Below, in pieces: positions 47,160 to 54,960 of a DNA stretch of 64,000 nucleotides. The notes beneath the pieces are model-generated. The model saw only the letters and a program-made list of their open reading frames with translations. It had not been told where the DNA came from and did no database searches. This stretch comes from an uncultured Methanobrevibacter sp. (GTDB lineage Archaea > Methanobacteriota > Methanobacteria > Methanobacteriales > Methanobacteriaceae). Location: positions 1 to 64,000 of the forward strand of contig NZ_CAMVTE010000003.1 in NCBI RefSeq assembly GCF_947170395.1, read 5' to 3'. How positions within the stretch are numbered: position 1 is the stretch's first letter; every line of letters begins with the position of its first letter. A program made the position numbers and the translations under genes.

Positions 47160-47864
47160 CTAACTTATTCCCCTTGAAGTAATGGAAAACATTGCCTGCT
47201 TTCCTTCGGGAATGCTTCTGTGACGTATTAATGTGGCAACGCGCTTGTTTACCTCATCGCCACGTTCAAGCTGAATTATAACCTTGCTCCAGTACTGCAG
47301 GATTGTTCCGCCTACAGCCCTTATGTCATTGTTTCCCTCATCGTCAAAGGCGTTGTAAATCTGATTTGTCAAAACAACAGCAACATCATATCTGCGGGCA
47401 ATTTTGGAGAGGATTCCCATCTGCTTACCCAGTTCCTTGTTTAATTTTGATGATTTCATATCATCAACACGGTAGAGTGCAACAGCCGAATCCAGAACAA
47501 TCAAATCCACATCTGTGTGGTTTTTTCTAAGCCATACTTCAATTGCCTTCAGATTATCGTTCTGCTCTAAAAAATTAGTCGGTTCAAAAACTATAATGTT
47601 ATTAGCCACATTTGAAAAATCAGGTCCTGAAATCTGTTTGATTCTGTCAATGGATATTCCGCCTTCAGTGTCAATGTATATTGCTTTTCTGTTGTTTTTA
47701 GCAACATTGACAGCCAGAGTTAATGTTATATTACTCTTACCAGAACTTGGCGGTCCGAATATTTGAGTTATCACACCTTTTTCAAAACCTCCACCCAAAA
47801 GAGCATCCAGAGAAGAGTTGGATGGAATTTTATGATTATCCTCAAAATTAGCTAATACTTTCAT
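47160..47864 (-). CDS. radB: RadB recombinase paralogue
   Basis: Walker A GPPSSGKSNITLTL (about residue 37), Walker B LIVLDSAVALYR and the short RecA core without the N-terminal HhH domain of RadA identify RadB, an accessory to RadA in homologous recombination. The TATA element TTATATATTTTATA ends about 20 bases before the ATG, so the mRNA is likely leaderless. Confidence 0.9.
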   Translation of the reverse strand: MKVLANFEDNHKIPSNSSLDALLGGGFEKGVITQIFGPPSSGKSNITLTLAVNVAKNNRKAIYIDTEGGISIDRIKQISGPDFSNVANNIIVFEPTNFLEQNDNLKAIEVWLRKNHTDVDLIVLDSAVALYRVDDMKSSKLNKELGKQMGILSKIARRYDVAVVLTNQIYNAFDDEGNNDIRAVGGTILQYWSKVIIQLERGDEVNKRVATLIRHRSIPEGKQAMFSITSRGIS

Positions 47865-47926
47865 GATACAATATTGATTTTTATAAAATATATAAGTTAA
47901 TGGCGGAAATCAAATTTCCAATGGAA

Positions 47927-48508
47927 TTATTTCCTTATTATTTTAGGGTTTCTAGAAGTCAAATCAATTATTTTTGAAGGATGATTGGAATTCAGCTCAC
48001 CAACATCAATAACCAAATCCACACCACATCCCAGCTGATTTAAAATTTCTTCGGGAGTGGATAAAACCTCTTCATCTGAAAGATTTGCGCTGGTTGTGGT
48101 TATCGGAAAAATACTGGCCAATCTGCATGCAATCCGATTGTCGGGCACTCTTACCCCAACATAGCGAGACCCGCTTGTTACAGCCCTGGGAACTATTTTC
48201 CTTTTGTCCAAAATGAATGTGTAGGGACCCGGAAGATGGCTTTTAATGATTTGCTTTTGTGAAATTGACAGTTTTGCAACCAGACCGATAGCTTCGATGT
48301 CTGAAACCAGAATTGACAATGGCTTAAGCAAACTTCTATTTTTTATCTCAAAAACTCTTTTAACAGCCTTATTGTCAAATATATTGGCGCCTAACCCATA
48401 AACAGTATCGGTGGGATATAAAACAACACCTCCGCCAGCCAATACATCAATGGCTTCAGCAATTATCTTTTCATCAATTTCATCAGTTCTTGTTTTCAGC
48501 ACTTTCAT
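47927..48508 (-). CDS. threonylcarbamoyl-AMP synthase (Sua5/YrdC/TsaC)
   Basis: The YrdC fold is clear: GGGVVLYPTDTVYGLGANIFD, RSLLKPLSILV, LPGPYTFIL, VGVRVPDNRIACRLA and PITTTSANLSDEE. It makes the threonylcarbamoyl adenylate used for t6A37 of ANN-decoding tRNAs. At 193 residues it lacks the Sua5 C-terminal domain. It shares a 24-bp divergent promoter with the lipid synthase gene. Confidence 0.9.
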   Translation of the reverse strand: MKVLKTRTDEIDEKIIAEAIDVLAGGGVVLYPTDTVYGLGANIFDNKAVKRVFEIKNRSLLKPLSILVSDIEAIGLVAKLSISQKQIIKSHLPGPYTFILDKRKIVPRAVTSGSRYVGVRVPDNRIACRLASIFPITTTSANLSDEEVLSTPEEILNQLGCGVDLVIDVGELNSNHPSKIIDLTSRNPKIIRK

Positions 48509-48510
48509 TT

Positions 48511-48544
48511 AAATTTATATTGGATAAGATATCTAATATAAATT
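48511..48544. promoter_or_regulatory. overlapping divergent promoter with mirrored TATA boxes
   Basis: AATTTATATT (48512-48521) and AATATAAATT (48535-48544) are perfect inverted copies. Each lies 25-30 bp upstream of one start codon (48545 + and 48508 -) and inside the initiation zone of the other. Both genes would be leaderless, and the two transcription complexes should exclude each other. Confidence 0.5.
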
Positions 48545-49111
48545 ATGCTTCAAAGTTTAAGACCACTTTTAACAAAAATACTGAATCCGCTTGCAAAGCA
48601 TTTGAATATTAATCCGAACATTGTAACTGTAATATCTCCTTTTGTCGCCGTTCTTGCGGCCTATGGTTTTGCAAACCATATGCTGATTTTGGGAACTGCT
48701 GCAATACTGATGTCAGGATTTCTGGACGTTGTGGACGGAGCAGTTGCAAGATACCATGAAAGGTCATCCAAATTCGGAGCGTTTCTCGACTCAACAATGG
48801 ACCGCTTTGCCGATGCAATAATCTATATCGGAATAATATTTGGAGGATACTGCGACTGGTTTGTCGGAATTCTGGCGATTCACTCTGCAATTTGCGTCAG
48901 CTACGTTAGAGCAAGAGCCGAATCACAGGGAGTTGACTGCAGTATTGGAATAGCTGAAAGAGCTGTTCGGATGATTATCCTTATGATTGGAGCATTGATC
49001 GGATATTTCGCCGGAGACATTTACTTTACATATATAATTTACATCCTAGTTGTACTGTCATACTTTACCGTGGCTCAAAGAATATTACACGTTTGGAGGC
49101 AATTGAAATGA
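48545..49111 (+). CDS. CDP-alcohol phosphatidyltransferase, archaetidylinositol-phosphate synthase type
   Basis: The catalytic motif DVVDGAVARYHERSSKFGAFLDSTMDRFAD (residues about 61-90) has every conserved Asp and Gly of the CDP-alcohol family. Five to six membrane helices surround it. The gene context and family in Methanobacteriales point to synthesis of archaetidyl-myo-inositol phosphate, a polar lipid precursor, but glycerol-phosphate or serine as acceptor cannot be excluded. Its TGA overlaps the next ATG. Confidence 0.8.
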   Translation: MLQSLRPLLTKILNPLAKHLNINPNIVTVISPFVAVLAAYGFANHMLILGTAAILMSGFLDVVDGAVARYHERSSKFGAFLDSTMDRFADAIIYIGIIFGGYCDWFVGILAIHSAICVSYVRARAESQGVDCSIGIAERAVRMIILMIGALIGYFAGDIYFTYIIYILVVLSYFTVAQRILHVWRQLK

Positions 49112-49350
49112 GTGAACTTGAAAGTCCCGAAAAAATAGCAAAAGACATTGCAAAACTTGAAAGAAACCTGAATCAGGTAGCTGACATTACCTTTGAAGGA
49201 AAGGAAAAAGAGGTATATGACAGGGCCGTTGATTACTGGAACGATTCAAAATATTACCTTGAAAAAGGGGATATGAGGACTGCATTCGGATGTATCGAAT
49301 ACAGCCATGGACTTTTGGATGCTTTAAGGATGATTCATGGAATCATCTAA
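49108..49350 (+). CDS. DUF357 helical protein
   Basis: An 80-residue, all-helical protein (YDRAVDYWNDSKYYLEKGDMRTAFGCIEYSHGLLDALRMI) of the archaeal DUF357 family; the helix pair resembles HEPN/TPR-like bundles. ATG 49108 overlaps the stop of the lipid synthase (ATGA) and uses the GGAGG in its end; the track start is five codons early. Function unknown. Coupling to the lipid gene is conserved-looking but not explained. Confidence 0.75.
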   Translation: MSELESPEKIAKDIAKLERNLNQVADITFEGKEKEVYDRAVDYWNDSKYYLEKGDMRTAFGCIEYSHGLLDALRMIHGII

Positions 49351-49549
49351 TTTGCTCCCTCAACTCTTTTTATTTCAATGATTAATTTGTCGAATCGTAT
49401 GAGTTGTCAAAATTTTTTTGACAGCTGAATTTACCTTCAGCTTGAACTTATGTAATTTTTGCACAAGTTGAATCTTTAATTAAGTCACCACCATCAAAAA
49501 ATATTGCGAAAAAAAAGCTTAAAAAAAAATAGTAAAAGTAAAATTGAAA
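49351..49549. other. AT-rich gap between convergent genes
   Basis: I see no gene, tRNA or clear terminator hairpin here, only short palindromic words (such as TTGACAGCTGAATTTACCTTCAGC) and T tracts consistent with ends of transcripts from both sides. Confidence 0.5.
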
Positions 49550-50248
49550 TTATACATCAATTTTACTGTTTATCAAAGATTCATCACCGGCAGATATTAT
49601 CTCACCATCCAAAACTTCAATAACTCTGTCTGCAAGTTTGGCCACATCCATATCATGAGTTACAATTATCAAAGTTACATTTTTATCTTTGTGCAAATCG
49701 ATTAGAAGCTTAAGGATTTTGCTACTTGTCTTTGAATCCAGTGATCCTGTTGGTTCATCTGCCAATATTATTGATGGTTCATTGGCAAGTGCTCGGGCAA
49801 TTGCAACTCTCTGACGTTCACCGCCGGACAGTTTGTTGGGAAGGATATCTGCCTTGTCCTCAAGTCCGACATCACCGAGCAGTTTCAAGGCCTTGTCTTT
49901 CATCTCTCCTGATGACATCTTTTGAGTATACATCGGGATTTCAATGTTTTCACGAACGGAAATGTTTGGAATCAGGTTGTGCAGCTGGAAGATGAATCCA
50001 ATTTTTTCACCTCTAAACTCATTTAACTTTTTAGAAGTTCTTAAATCATGACCCGCAACATTAATTGAACCGGAATCCGGAACGTCAAGTGCACCGAGCA
50101 TATTCAGCAGTGTTGATTTACCGGATCCTGACGGTCCGATAATTGACACGAATTCTCCATCTTTGATTGTGAGGCTGACCCCGTTTAGAGCCTTGATTTT
50201 ACCGTCTTCATAGCTTTTATATAGATCTTTTATTTCCACAGCATTCAT
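49550..50248 (-). CDS. MacB/LolD-type ABC transporter ATPase
   Basis: Walker A GPSGSGKSTLLNMLG, signature LSGGERQRVAIARALANEP, Walker B IILADEPTGSLD and the switch HD are intact. The 232-residue length is that of LolD/MacB ATPases, which drive extraction or export without a substrate-translocating channel. It is 9 bp downstream of its FtsX-type permease partner. Confidence 0.9.
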   Translation of the reverse strand: MNAVEIKDLYKSYEDGKIKALNGVSLTIKDGEFVSIIGPSGSGKSTLLNMLGALDVPDSGSINVAGHDLRTSKKLNEFRGEKIGFIFQLHNLIPNISVRENIEIPMYTQKMSSGEMKDKALKLLGDVGLEDKADILPNKLSGGERQRVAIARALANEPSIILADEPTGSLDSKTSSKILKLLIDLHKDKNVTLIIVTHDMDVAKLADRVIEVLDGEIISAGDESLINSKIDV

Positions 50249-50257
50249 CTTCTCACC

Positions 50258-51367
50258 TCACTCGTACCTCAATGCTTCTGTCGGAGGCAATTTCATTGCC
50301 TTGATTGCAGGATAAAGACCTCCTATGATTCCAACCACAATAGCTATTGAAAATGCCTGGATAAATATCTTAGGTGTAAACAGCGGGCTGATTCCCATTT
50401 GCGGACCTAAAAGAGTGCATGCTGCAAATCCGATTACAGAACCTATGATTGCTGAGACGATTGTAATCACTAATGATTCGCCGACAATCATGGTTAAAAT
50501 TTTCTTATTTGACCATCCGACAGCTTTTAACACTCCGATTTCACGAGTTCTCTCAAACACTGACATCAGCATTGTGTTTATGATGCCGAGACCTCCAACA
50601 ACAATAGCAAGAAGGGATATTGCCCATGTGGATGCCTGAAGCATGTTCAGCATATCTCCCATCTGCTGCATTTCCATGACTGATGTTATTGTTGCAATAT
50701 CATCACCGTAAAGTTCATCAATCTTATCTGCAACTGCCTGAGGGTCTTCGCCTTTCTTGACTTTAACGTAGATGTTTGATATTGAATCCTCATCATCCAT
50801 CAGGTCCCCAACCTTGGAAATTGATGTGAAAACGCCGCCGGCCATGTTCTGGTCACCGGTTTCATAGATTCCCACGATTTCGAATTCCTCGCCGTCTATC
50901 TTGATGTTGTCTCCGACTTTATAGTTATTGTCTTCAGCATATATTTCACCTAAAATTGCTTCTGAAGCATTGTCCTTGAAGATTCTTCCTTCCTTCATGG
51001 AAATATCCGCCAGAGTAGTTCCTTCAGGATCAATTCCTATCAAAGTATTCATATAGTCATCACCGACCGAAGTCAGGACAACGTAAATAGGATATGCCTC
51101 CTCAACTCCTGAAACATTAGCAATTTTTTCTGTCCAGTTTGCATCGATGGTGTTGGTTCCGTAAGCCGAATCCCCAGTTTCCTTACCTGAAATTGAAAAG
51201 TCGGCACCTCCCGCATGAATTGTATCTTCAAAGGTATTGACTAACCCATCTGTGATTCCACCAAGAGCAACTATCACTATAATTCCAATTGCAATTCCTA
51301 CAATCGCCAGAATTGCACTGTTCTTTCTCCTGAATGGATTTTTAAGAATAAATTTTAAAAATGACAT
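50258..51367 (-). CDS. MacB/FtsX-type ABC permease
   Basis: The topology is one helix (SAILAIVGIAIGIIVIVALG), a 220-residue outer MacB-PCD domain and three C-terminal helices with FERTREIGVLKAVGWSNKKI between the first two. It forms a mechanotransmission exporter with the ATPase downstream; the substrate (peptide, lipoprotein-like or drug) is unknown. ATG 51367 is preferred: TTTATATATT lies about 23 bases upstream, so the mRNA is probably leaderless, and the ATT/TTG starts of the track lie before the promoter. Confidence 0.85.
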   Translation of the reverse strand: MSFLKFILKNPFRRKNSAILAIVGIAIGIIVIVALGGITDGLVNTFEDTIHAGGADFSISGKETGDSAYGTNTIDANWTEKIANVSGVEEAYPIYVVLTSVGDDYMNTLIGIDPEGTTLADISMKEGRIFKDNASEAILGEIYAEDNNYKVGDNIKIDGEEFEIVGIYETGDQNMAGGVFTSISKVGDLMDDEDSISNIYVKVKKGEDPQAVADKIDELYGDDIATITSVMEMQQMGDMLNMLQASTWAISLLAIVVGGLGIINTMLMSVFERTREIGVLKAVGWSNKKILTMIVGESLVITIVSAIIGSVIGFAACTLLGPQMGISPLFTPKIFIQAFSIAIVVGIIGGLYPAIKAMKLPPTEALRYE

Positions 51368-51440
51368 AATACTAAATAGTATTGTAATATATAAATAACT
51401 AATTACGCCATCTACCAAGATGCAAAAAACGGGTGTTGAA

Positions 51441-51680
51441 ATGCATAAGCAGACTTTGATTGAAAATATTGATAAGATACATACGACTGAAATGGGAATT
51501 GGAAGAATTCAGAAGAACCTGGAAATTACAGACGAGCCAGTGAGCTACTGCATTTCCAAATTAAAGCAGGAAAATTCTGTTGTTAGTAAAGAAGGCAAAA
51601 ATTACTATGTTGATGTTGATGACTGCATAATAACCATAAATTCAAGCAGTTTTACAATAATAACTGCTCATAAAAAATAA
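51441..51680 (+). CDS. DUF3781 protein
   Basis: Seventy-nine residues with the family pattern LIENIDKIHTTEMGIGRIQKNL and YYVDVDDCIITINSSSFTIITAHK. DUF3781 proteins are small, sporadic in bacteria and archaea, and of unknown function. ATG 51441 has GGTGTTGAA upstream; the track start is seven codons early. The patchy distribution of the family hints at transfer. Confidence 0.7.
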   Translation: MHKQTLIENIDKIHTTEMGIGRIQKNLEITDEPVSYCISKLKQENSVVSKEGKNYYVDVDDCIITINSSSFTIITAHKK

Positions 51681-51727
51681 TTTTAATAAAAAAAGTAAAA
51701 AAGAAGAGATTAAAAATCTCTTTAAAT

Positions 51728-52822
51728 CTAATCCATATCTTCAAATCTGGATTCTAATTTTTCCATTACACCAGGAAGTGAAGTGTATTCCATTTCTTCA
51801 GCAGGTAATCTGTGAGGTTCGAATGGACCGTGTCTTCTGATGTAAGTTGCGATTTTAGCAGCTTGTTCACGGGTTGGGTCGAATGCAGGATCATCGAATA
51901 AGTCGACTGGTCCGATTAATTCACCGTTAGCTACTTGGAAACCTAATCCTACTACTCTAGGTGGTCCGTCAAATCTGATTGGGTTTGCTTCCATTTCAGA
52001 TACAGGCATCATTGGACCGTTGTGGGATCCTCTCATCCATCCACTTACCATGTGTGGGAATGCAAATGGATCTACACATTCACCGTTTGCAGGGAAACCA
52101 GATTGTGCTCTTACGATACATACTGGGTCGTCTTTACCGACGTATTCTCCAGCCATTAAGTTTAATCTTTCGGTACTTATTGCAGCTGCGATTTCACCGT
52201 TTTTCTTCCATACTCTTTTGATTACGTATCTTCCGGTGGAACCGATTAATGCAAGCAAGTCGTACATTTCTTCAGGACAGTTTAAGATAACTTTTCTGTG
52301 TTCGATTACATCGAATACTTCAAATTTGAATCCATCGTGTAATGATGGGTCGATTACAAGACCTGCAGTGTTGAATGGATCTGCAAACATTCTGAATACT
52401 GGCAAGTTGAATGCACCAGGTTCGGTTTTGTCACAGCAGAATACTAAAACAGGATCAGATGGTCTTTCTTCGAATTCCATTTCTGCTACACCAGGACCCA
52501 TACCTTTGATGTTACCAGAGAAAGTATCAGATAATAAGTCTTGACCTGCACCGTATAATTTTAATTCACGTGCTCTTTCAGTAGCTTTCATGAATGCATC
52601 ATATGCGGTTTTGTGTACTTCTTCGTTTTCTTCCCCTTTATCGTGGGTCATGATTAAGTCTATGTCGTCTCCGCAACGGGAGATATAGTAATCTTTTAAG
52701 ATATCGGTTTCTAAAGCTTCGTTTAAAACTTCATCACAGATATCCATTAATTCAGGGTGTGCGACACAGTGTCCGGACACACTTCCAATATCAGCTTTAA
52801 TTACACTAACAGTAGTTTTCAT
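51728..52822 (-). CDS. fbp: bifunctional fructose-1,6-bisphosphate aldolase/phosphatase
   Basis: The archaeal type V FBPase/aldolase condenses triose phosphates and dephosphorylates the product, making gluconeogenesis one-way. MKTTVSVIKADIGSVSGHCVAHPELMD holds the first metal ligands; YISRCGDDIDLIMTH, KGMGPGVAEMEFEERPSDP and the lysines/tyrosine of GYLxKR-like region (TGRYVIKRVW) match the family. Length (364 aa) is normal. Its upstream region has a palindrome (TAGTAAATTAATATTTACTA, 52840-52859) that could be an operator. Confidence 0.93.
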   Translation of the reverse strand: MKTTVSVIKADIGSVSGHCVAHPELMDICDEVLNEALETDILKDYYISRCGDDIDLIMTHDKGEENEEVHKTAYDAFMKATERARELKLYGAGQDLLSDTFSGNIKGMGPGVAEMEFEERPSDPVLVFCCDKTEPGAFNLPVFRMFADPFNTAGLVIDPSLHDGFKFEVFDVIEHRKVILNCPEEMYDLLALIGSTGRYVIKRVWKKNGEIAAAISTERLNLMAGEYVGKDDPVCIVRAQSGFPANGECVDPFAFPHMVSGWMRGSHNGPMMPVSEMEANPIRFDGPPRVVGLGFQVANGELIGPVDLFDDPAFDPTREQAAKIATYIRRHGPFEPHRLPAEEMEYTSLPGVMEKLESRFEDMD

Positions 52823-53225
52823 TTTAATAACCTCAAAATAGTAAATTAATATTTACTAGACATTTGTTATTTTTGATTTGCATACTATTTAATTATTGTT
52901 GTCTTAAATATCATAATACTTAAAAAAAGGATACTTTTCATGCCCCCCCCATTATTTTATAGGATCATGGTTATGCCAACTTTCAATGTTTTAAGGCAAA
53001 AAACCGGAAAATATTATATTACATACTTGTCATGAAGCAGACAGTGAATTTGATAATGGAAATGGTATGCATTTTTCTTCATTAGCTGAAGTTTATATAA
53101 CTTGGAAATGTTTGAACCTCTCCGGCTTAAAGAAGCTGGAGAATTCTTGCACAAAAATGTTAAATACTTACAGACACATAAACATTTAGTGAAAGATTGG
53201 AAGGTAAAAACCTTTTAGAGGTTCA
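52823..53225. other. degenerate AT-rich spacer with a C8 tract
   Basis: No intact gene is seen. There is a TAGTAAAT..ATTTACTA palindrome next to fbp, a run of eight C (52943-52950), and short frames on the + strand that are broken by stops (about 53010-53215). It looks like a decayed insertion. Confidence 0.4.
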
Positions 53226-53296
53226 GCCTACAAGTCCTTGTCGCCGCAGGTGACGACTTTCCATAATTCATTATGGTCAATTAGGTGGCTGTAGGT
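53226..53296 (+). ncRNA. compact three-way-junction RNA-like element
   Basis: CCTACA (53227-53232) pairs with TGTAGG (53290-53295). Inside are hairpin 1, AAGTC-GTCGCC/GGTGAC-GACTT with a 3-nt bulge (53232-53259), and hairpin 2, CCATAA/TTATGG (53261-53276). It is clearly richer in G+C than its surroundings. It could be a structured RNA, or the terminal hairpin region of a lost IS200/IS605-type element; no transposase remains. Confidence 0.4.
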
Positions 53297-53452
53297 TCTT
53301 CATTCTTCATATACCCTTTTTATACTTTTGTTTTGAATTAAATCTATGAATTCGCTATTGTCTCGTTCTACACTTTGAAAAATGGACCCTGCCATTATAT
53401 CAGCCATTGGCAAACCGCTGTAATGAATTGAATTAGTCTGCCTAAAAACCTA

Positions 53453-53628
53453 ATTGGTAAAAATCTTATAAGGAAAGGTCGTAAATTCAGAATCATCAAA
53501 GTGAACTATTATGTCACAACCAACAAAAACGGAATTGTCCAAAAGATTTAGGTAAAAAAGGCAAAACCTACAAGGTCAAAGTGACTTTCGCCAAAGCCAC
53601 AATAAAAACAAATGTAAAAGTAAAGTAG
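53453..53628 (+). pseudogene. C-terminal remnant of an adhesin-like Ig-repeat protein
   Basis: One frame reads NYYVTTNKNGIVQKI and stops; a shift near 53550 continues GKKGKTYKVKVTFAKATIKTNVKVK to a stop at 53626-53628. The wording (GKTYKVKVTF, VKVK at the end) is that of the last Ig-like repeat of methanobacterial adhesin-like proteins. There is no start codon or signal peptide, so it is a fragment. Confidence 0.5.
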
Positions 53629-53655
53629 AAGAATCATCTCTTCTACTAAATTTTT

Positions 53656-54810
53656 TTAATATAATTTTCTAATATTTTCAAAAGCCTTTTGGACTTCCTC
53701 ATCCTGGTTCATATCTTCACAGGCGTGTTTTACACGGTCCAAATCAGCGCGGGTTTCCGGATATCTCGGAACGGCACTGCATCCACCATCGTCAATCTTG
53801 GAGATTTCGAATGTTCCTATTTTCTTGGCGATTTCGGTAATCTCTTCCTTGTCAAGGCCTATCAGAGGAGACAATATCGGCATGTCAACACCATATCTGG
53901 TGGCCAATATGTTGGATAAAGTCTGTGAAGCCACCTGACCGACACTGCTTCCGTCAACGATTGCATCCGCCCCCAGTTTAACAGCCAACTTTTCGGCTAT
54001 CTTATACATTCCTGATTTACATAAAACACAGGTCATCTTTTCGGGAGCCTTTTGTTTGGCAACTGTAAGATATTCCCCATAATCTATGACACGTTTCTTG
54101 ATTGGTGTACCCTTCGCATAAATATTAAGCTGATTTACTAACGCATTGAAGTTTTCAGTGACTTTCGGGCCTGAAAAAGGATCATTGTTACAGTGCAGAG
54201 CGACAACCTCACAACCCCTTTTCATCATCAGATATGCTGCTACAGGTGAGTCTATTCCGCTTGAAAGCAAAACAACAACTTTTCCTTGAGTTCCCAATGG
54301 CAATCCGCCAGGACCTTTAATCTTTTCATGGAAAATGAAGGTATCGTCTTCCCTGACTTCAACAAAAATGGTCAAATCGGGATTTGTCAGGTCAACCGGA
54401 GCTAGAACCTTATTTCTGACAACCCCTCCACAGTGCGCTGCCATTTCCTGTGAAGTGAAGTCATGTGTTCCCACACGGCGACATTTAATGGCAAATTTCG
54501 TATTCTCATCCAATATGTCTTCAGCCATCAGCTCTTCAACATATTCGCCTAAGGTTTTATCAATGTCCTCATAGGTTGTTTTTGTTGAGGTTGCCGGAGA
54601 GTATGAAACGACTCCGAATACCCTGTTTAACTTTTCAATTCCATCATCAAAGTCTTCAGGATGAATATAGATTCTTCCCTGATTTCTGTCAACTTCGCAT
54701 TCAAAAGTAGCTTGAATATTTTTAACTAGCTTTCTTTCAAAACGTGACCTTATTTTAGGACTTTTAAGACCTATTTCACCATATCTTGCAATAATTAAAT
54801 CATAATTCAT
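53656..54810 (-). CDS. thiI: tRNA sulfurtransferase ThiI (4-thiouridine synthase)
   Basis: Ferredoxin-like and THUMP domains (RYGEIGLKSPKIRSRFERKLVKNI to about residue 165) precede the PP-loop ATPase (VVLLSSGIDSPVAAYLMMKRG). The CVLCK pair can hold the Fe-S cluster used by archaeal ThiI without a rhodanese domain. It makes s4U8 in tRNA and may serve thiazole synthesis. Length (384 aa) is standard for the short form. Confidence 0.92.
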   Translation of the reverse strand: MNYDLIIARYGEIGLKSPKIRSRFERKLVKNIQATFECEVDRNQGRIYIHPEDFDDGIEKLNRVFGVVSYSPATSTKTTYEDIDKTLGEYVEELMAEDILDENTKFAIKCRRVGTHDFTSQEMAAHCGGVVRNKVLAPVDLTNPDLTIFVEVREDDTFIFHEKIKGPGGLPLGTQGKVVVLLSSGIDSPVAAYLMMKRGCEVVALHCNNDPFSGPKVTENFNALVNQLNIYAKGTPIKKRVIDYGEYLTVAKQKAPEKMTCVLCKSGMYKIAEKLAVKLGADAIVDGSSVGQVASQTLSNILATRYGVDMPILSPLIGLDKEEITEIAKKIGTFEISKIDDGGCSAVPRYPETRADLDRVKHACEDMNQDEEVQKAFENIRKLY

Positions 54811-54960
54811 TTAAACAACTCTCAAAATTTAAGTGCACGCTGAAAAAAATAGCAATCCCTTCTATACTAGTTTTTAAATATAACAGCAAGTATAATTTTA
54901 ATTTGACACACTAATAAATATTATGTTTGATTAATGAAAAAAATAAGAAAGGATAGAAAA

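Noticed and set aside
52020-52544. 174-aa + strand ORF
   Set aside because: Shadow of fbp on the opposite strand.
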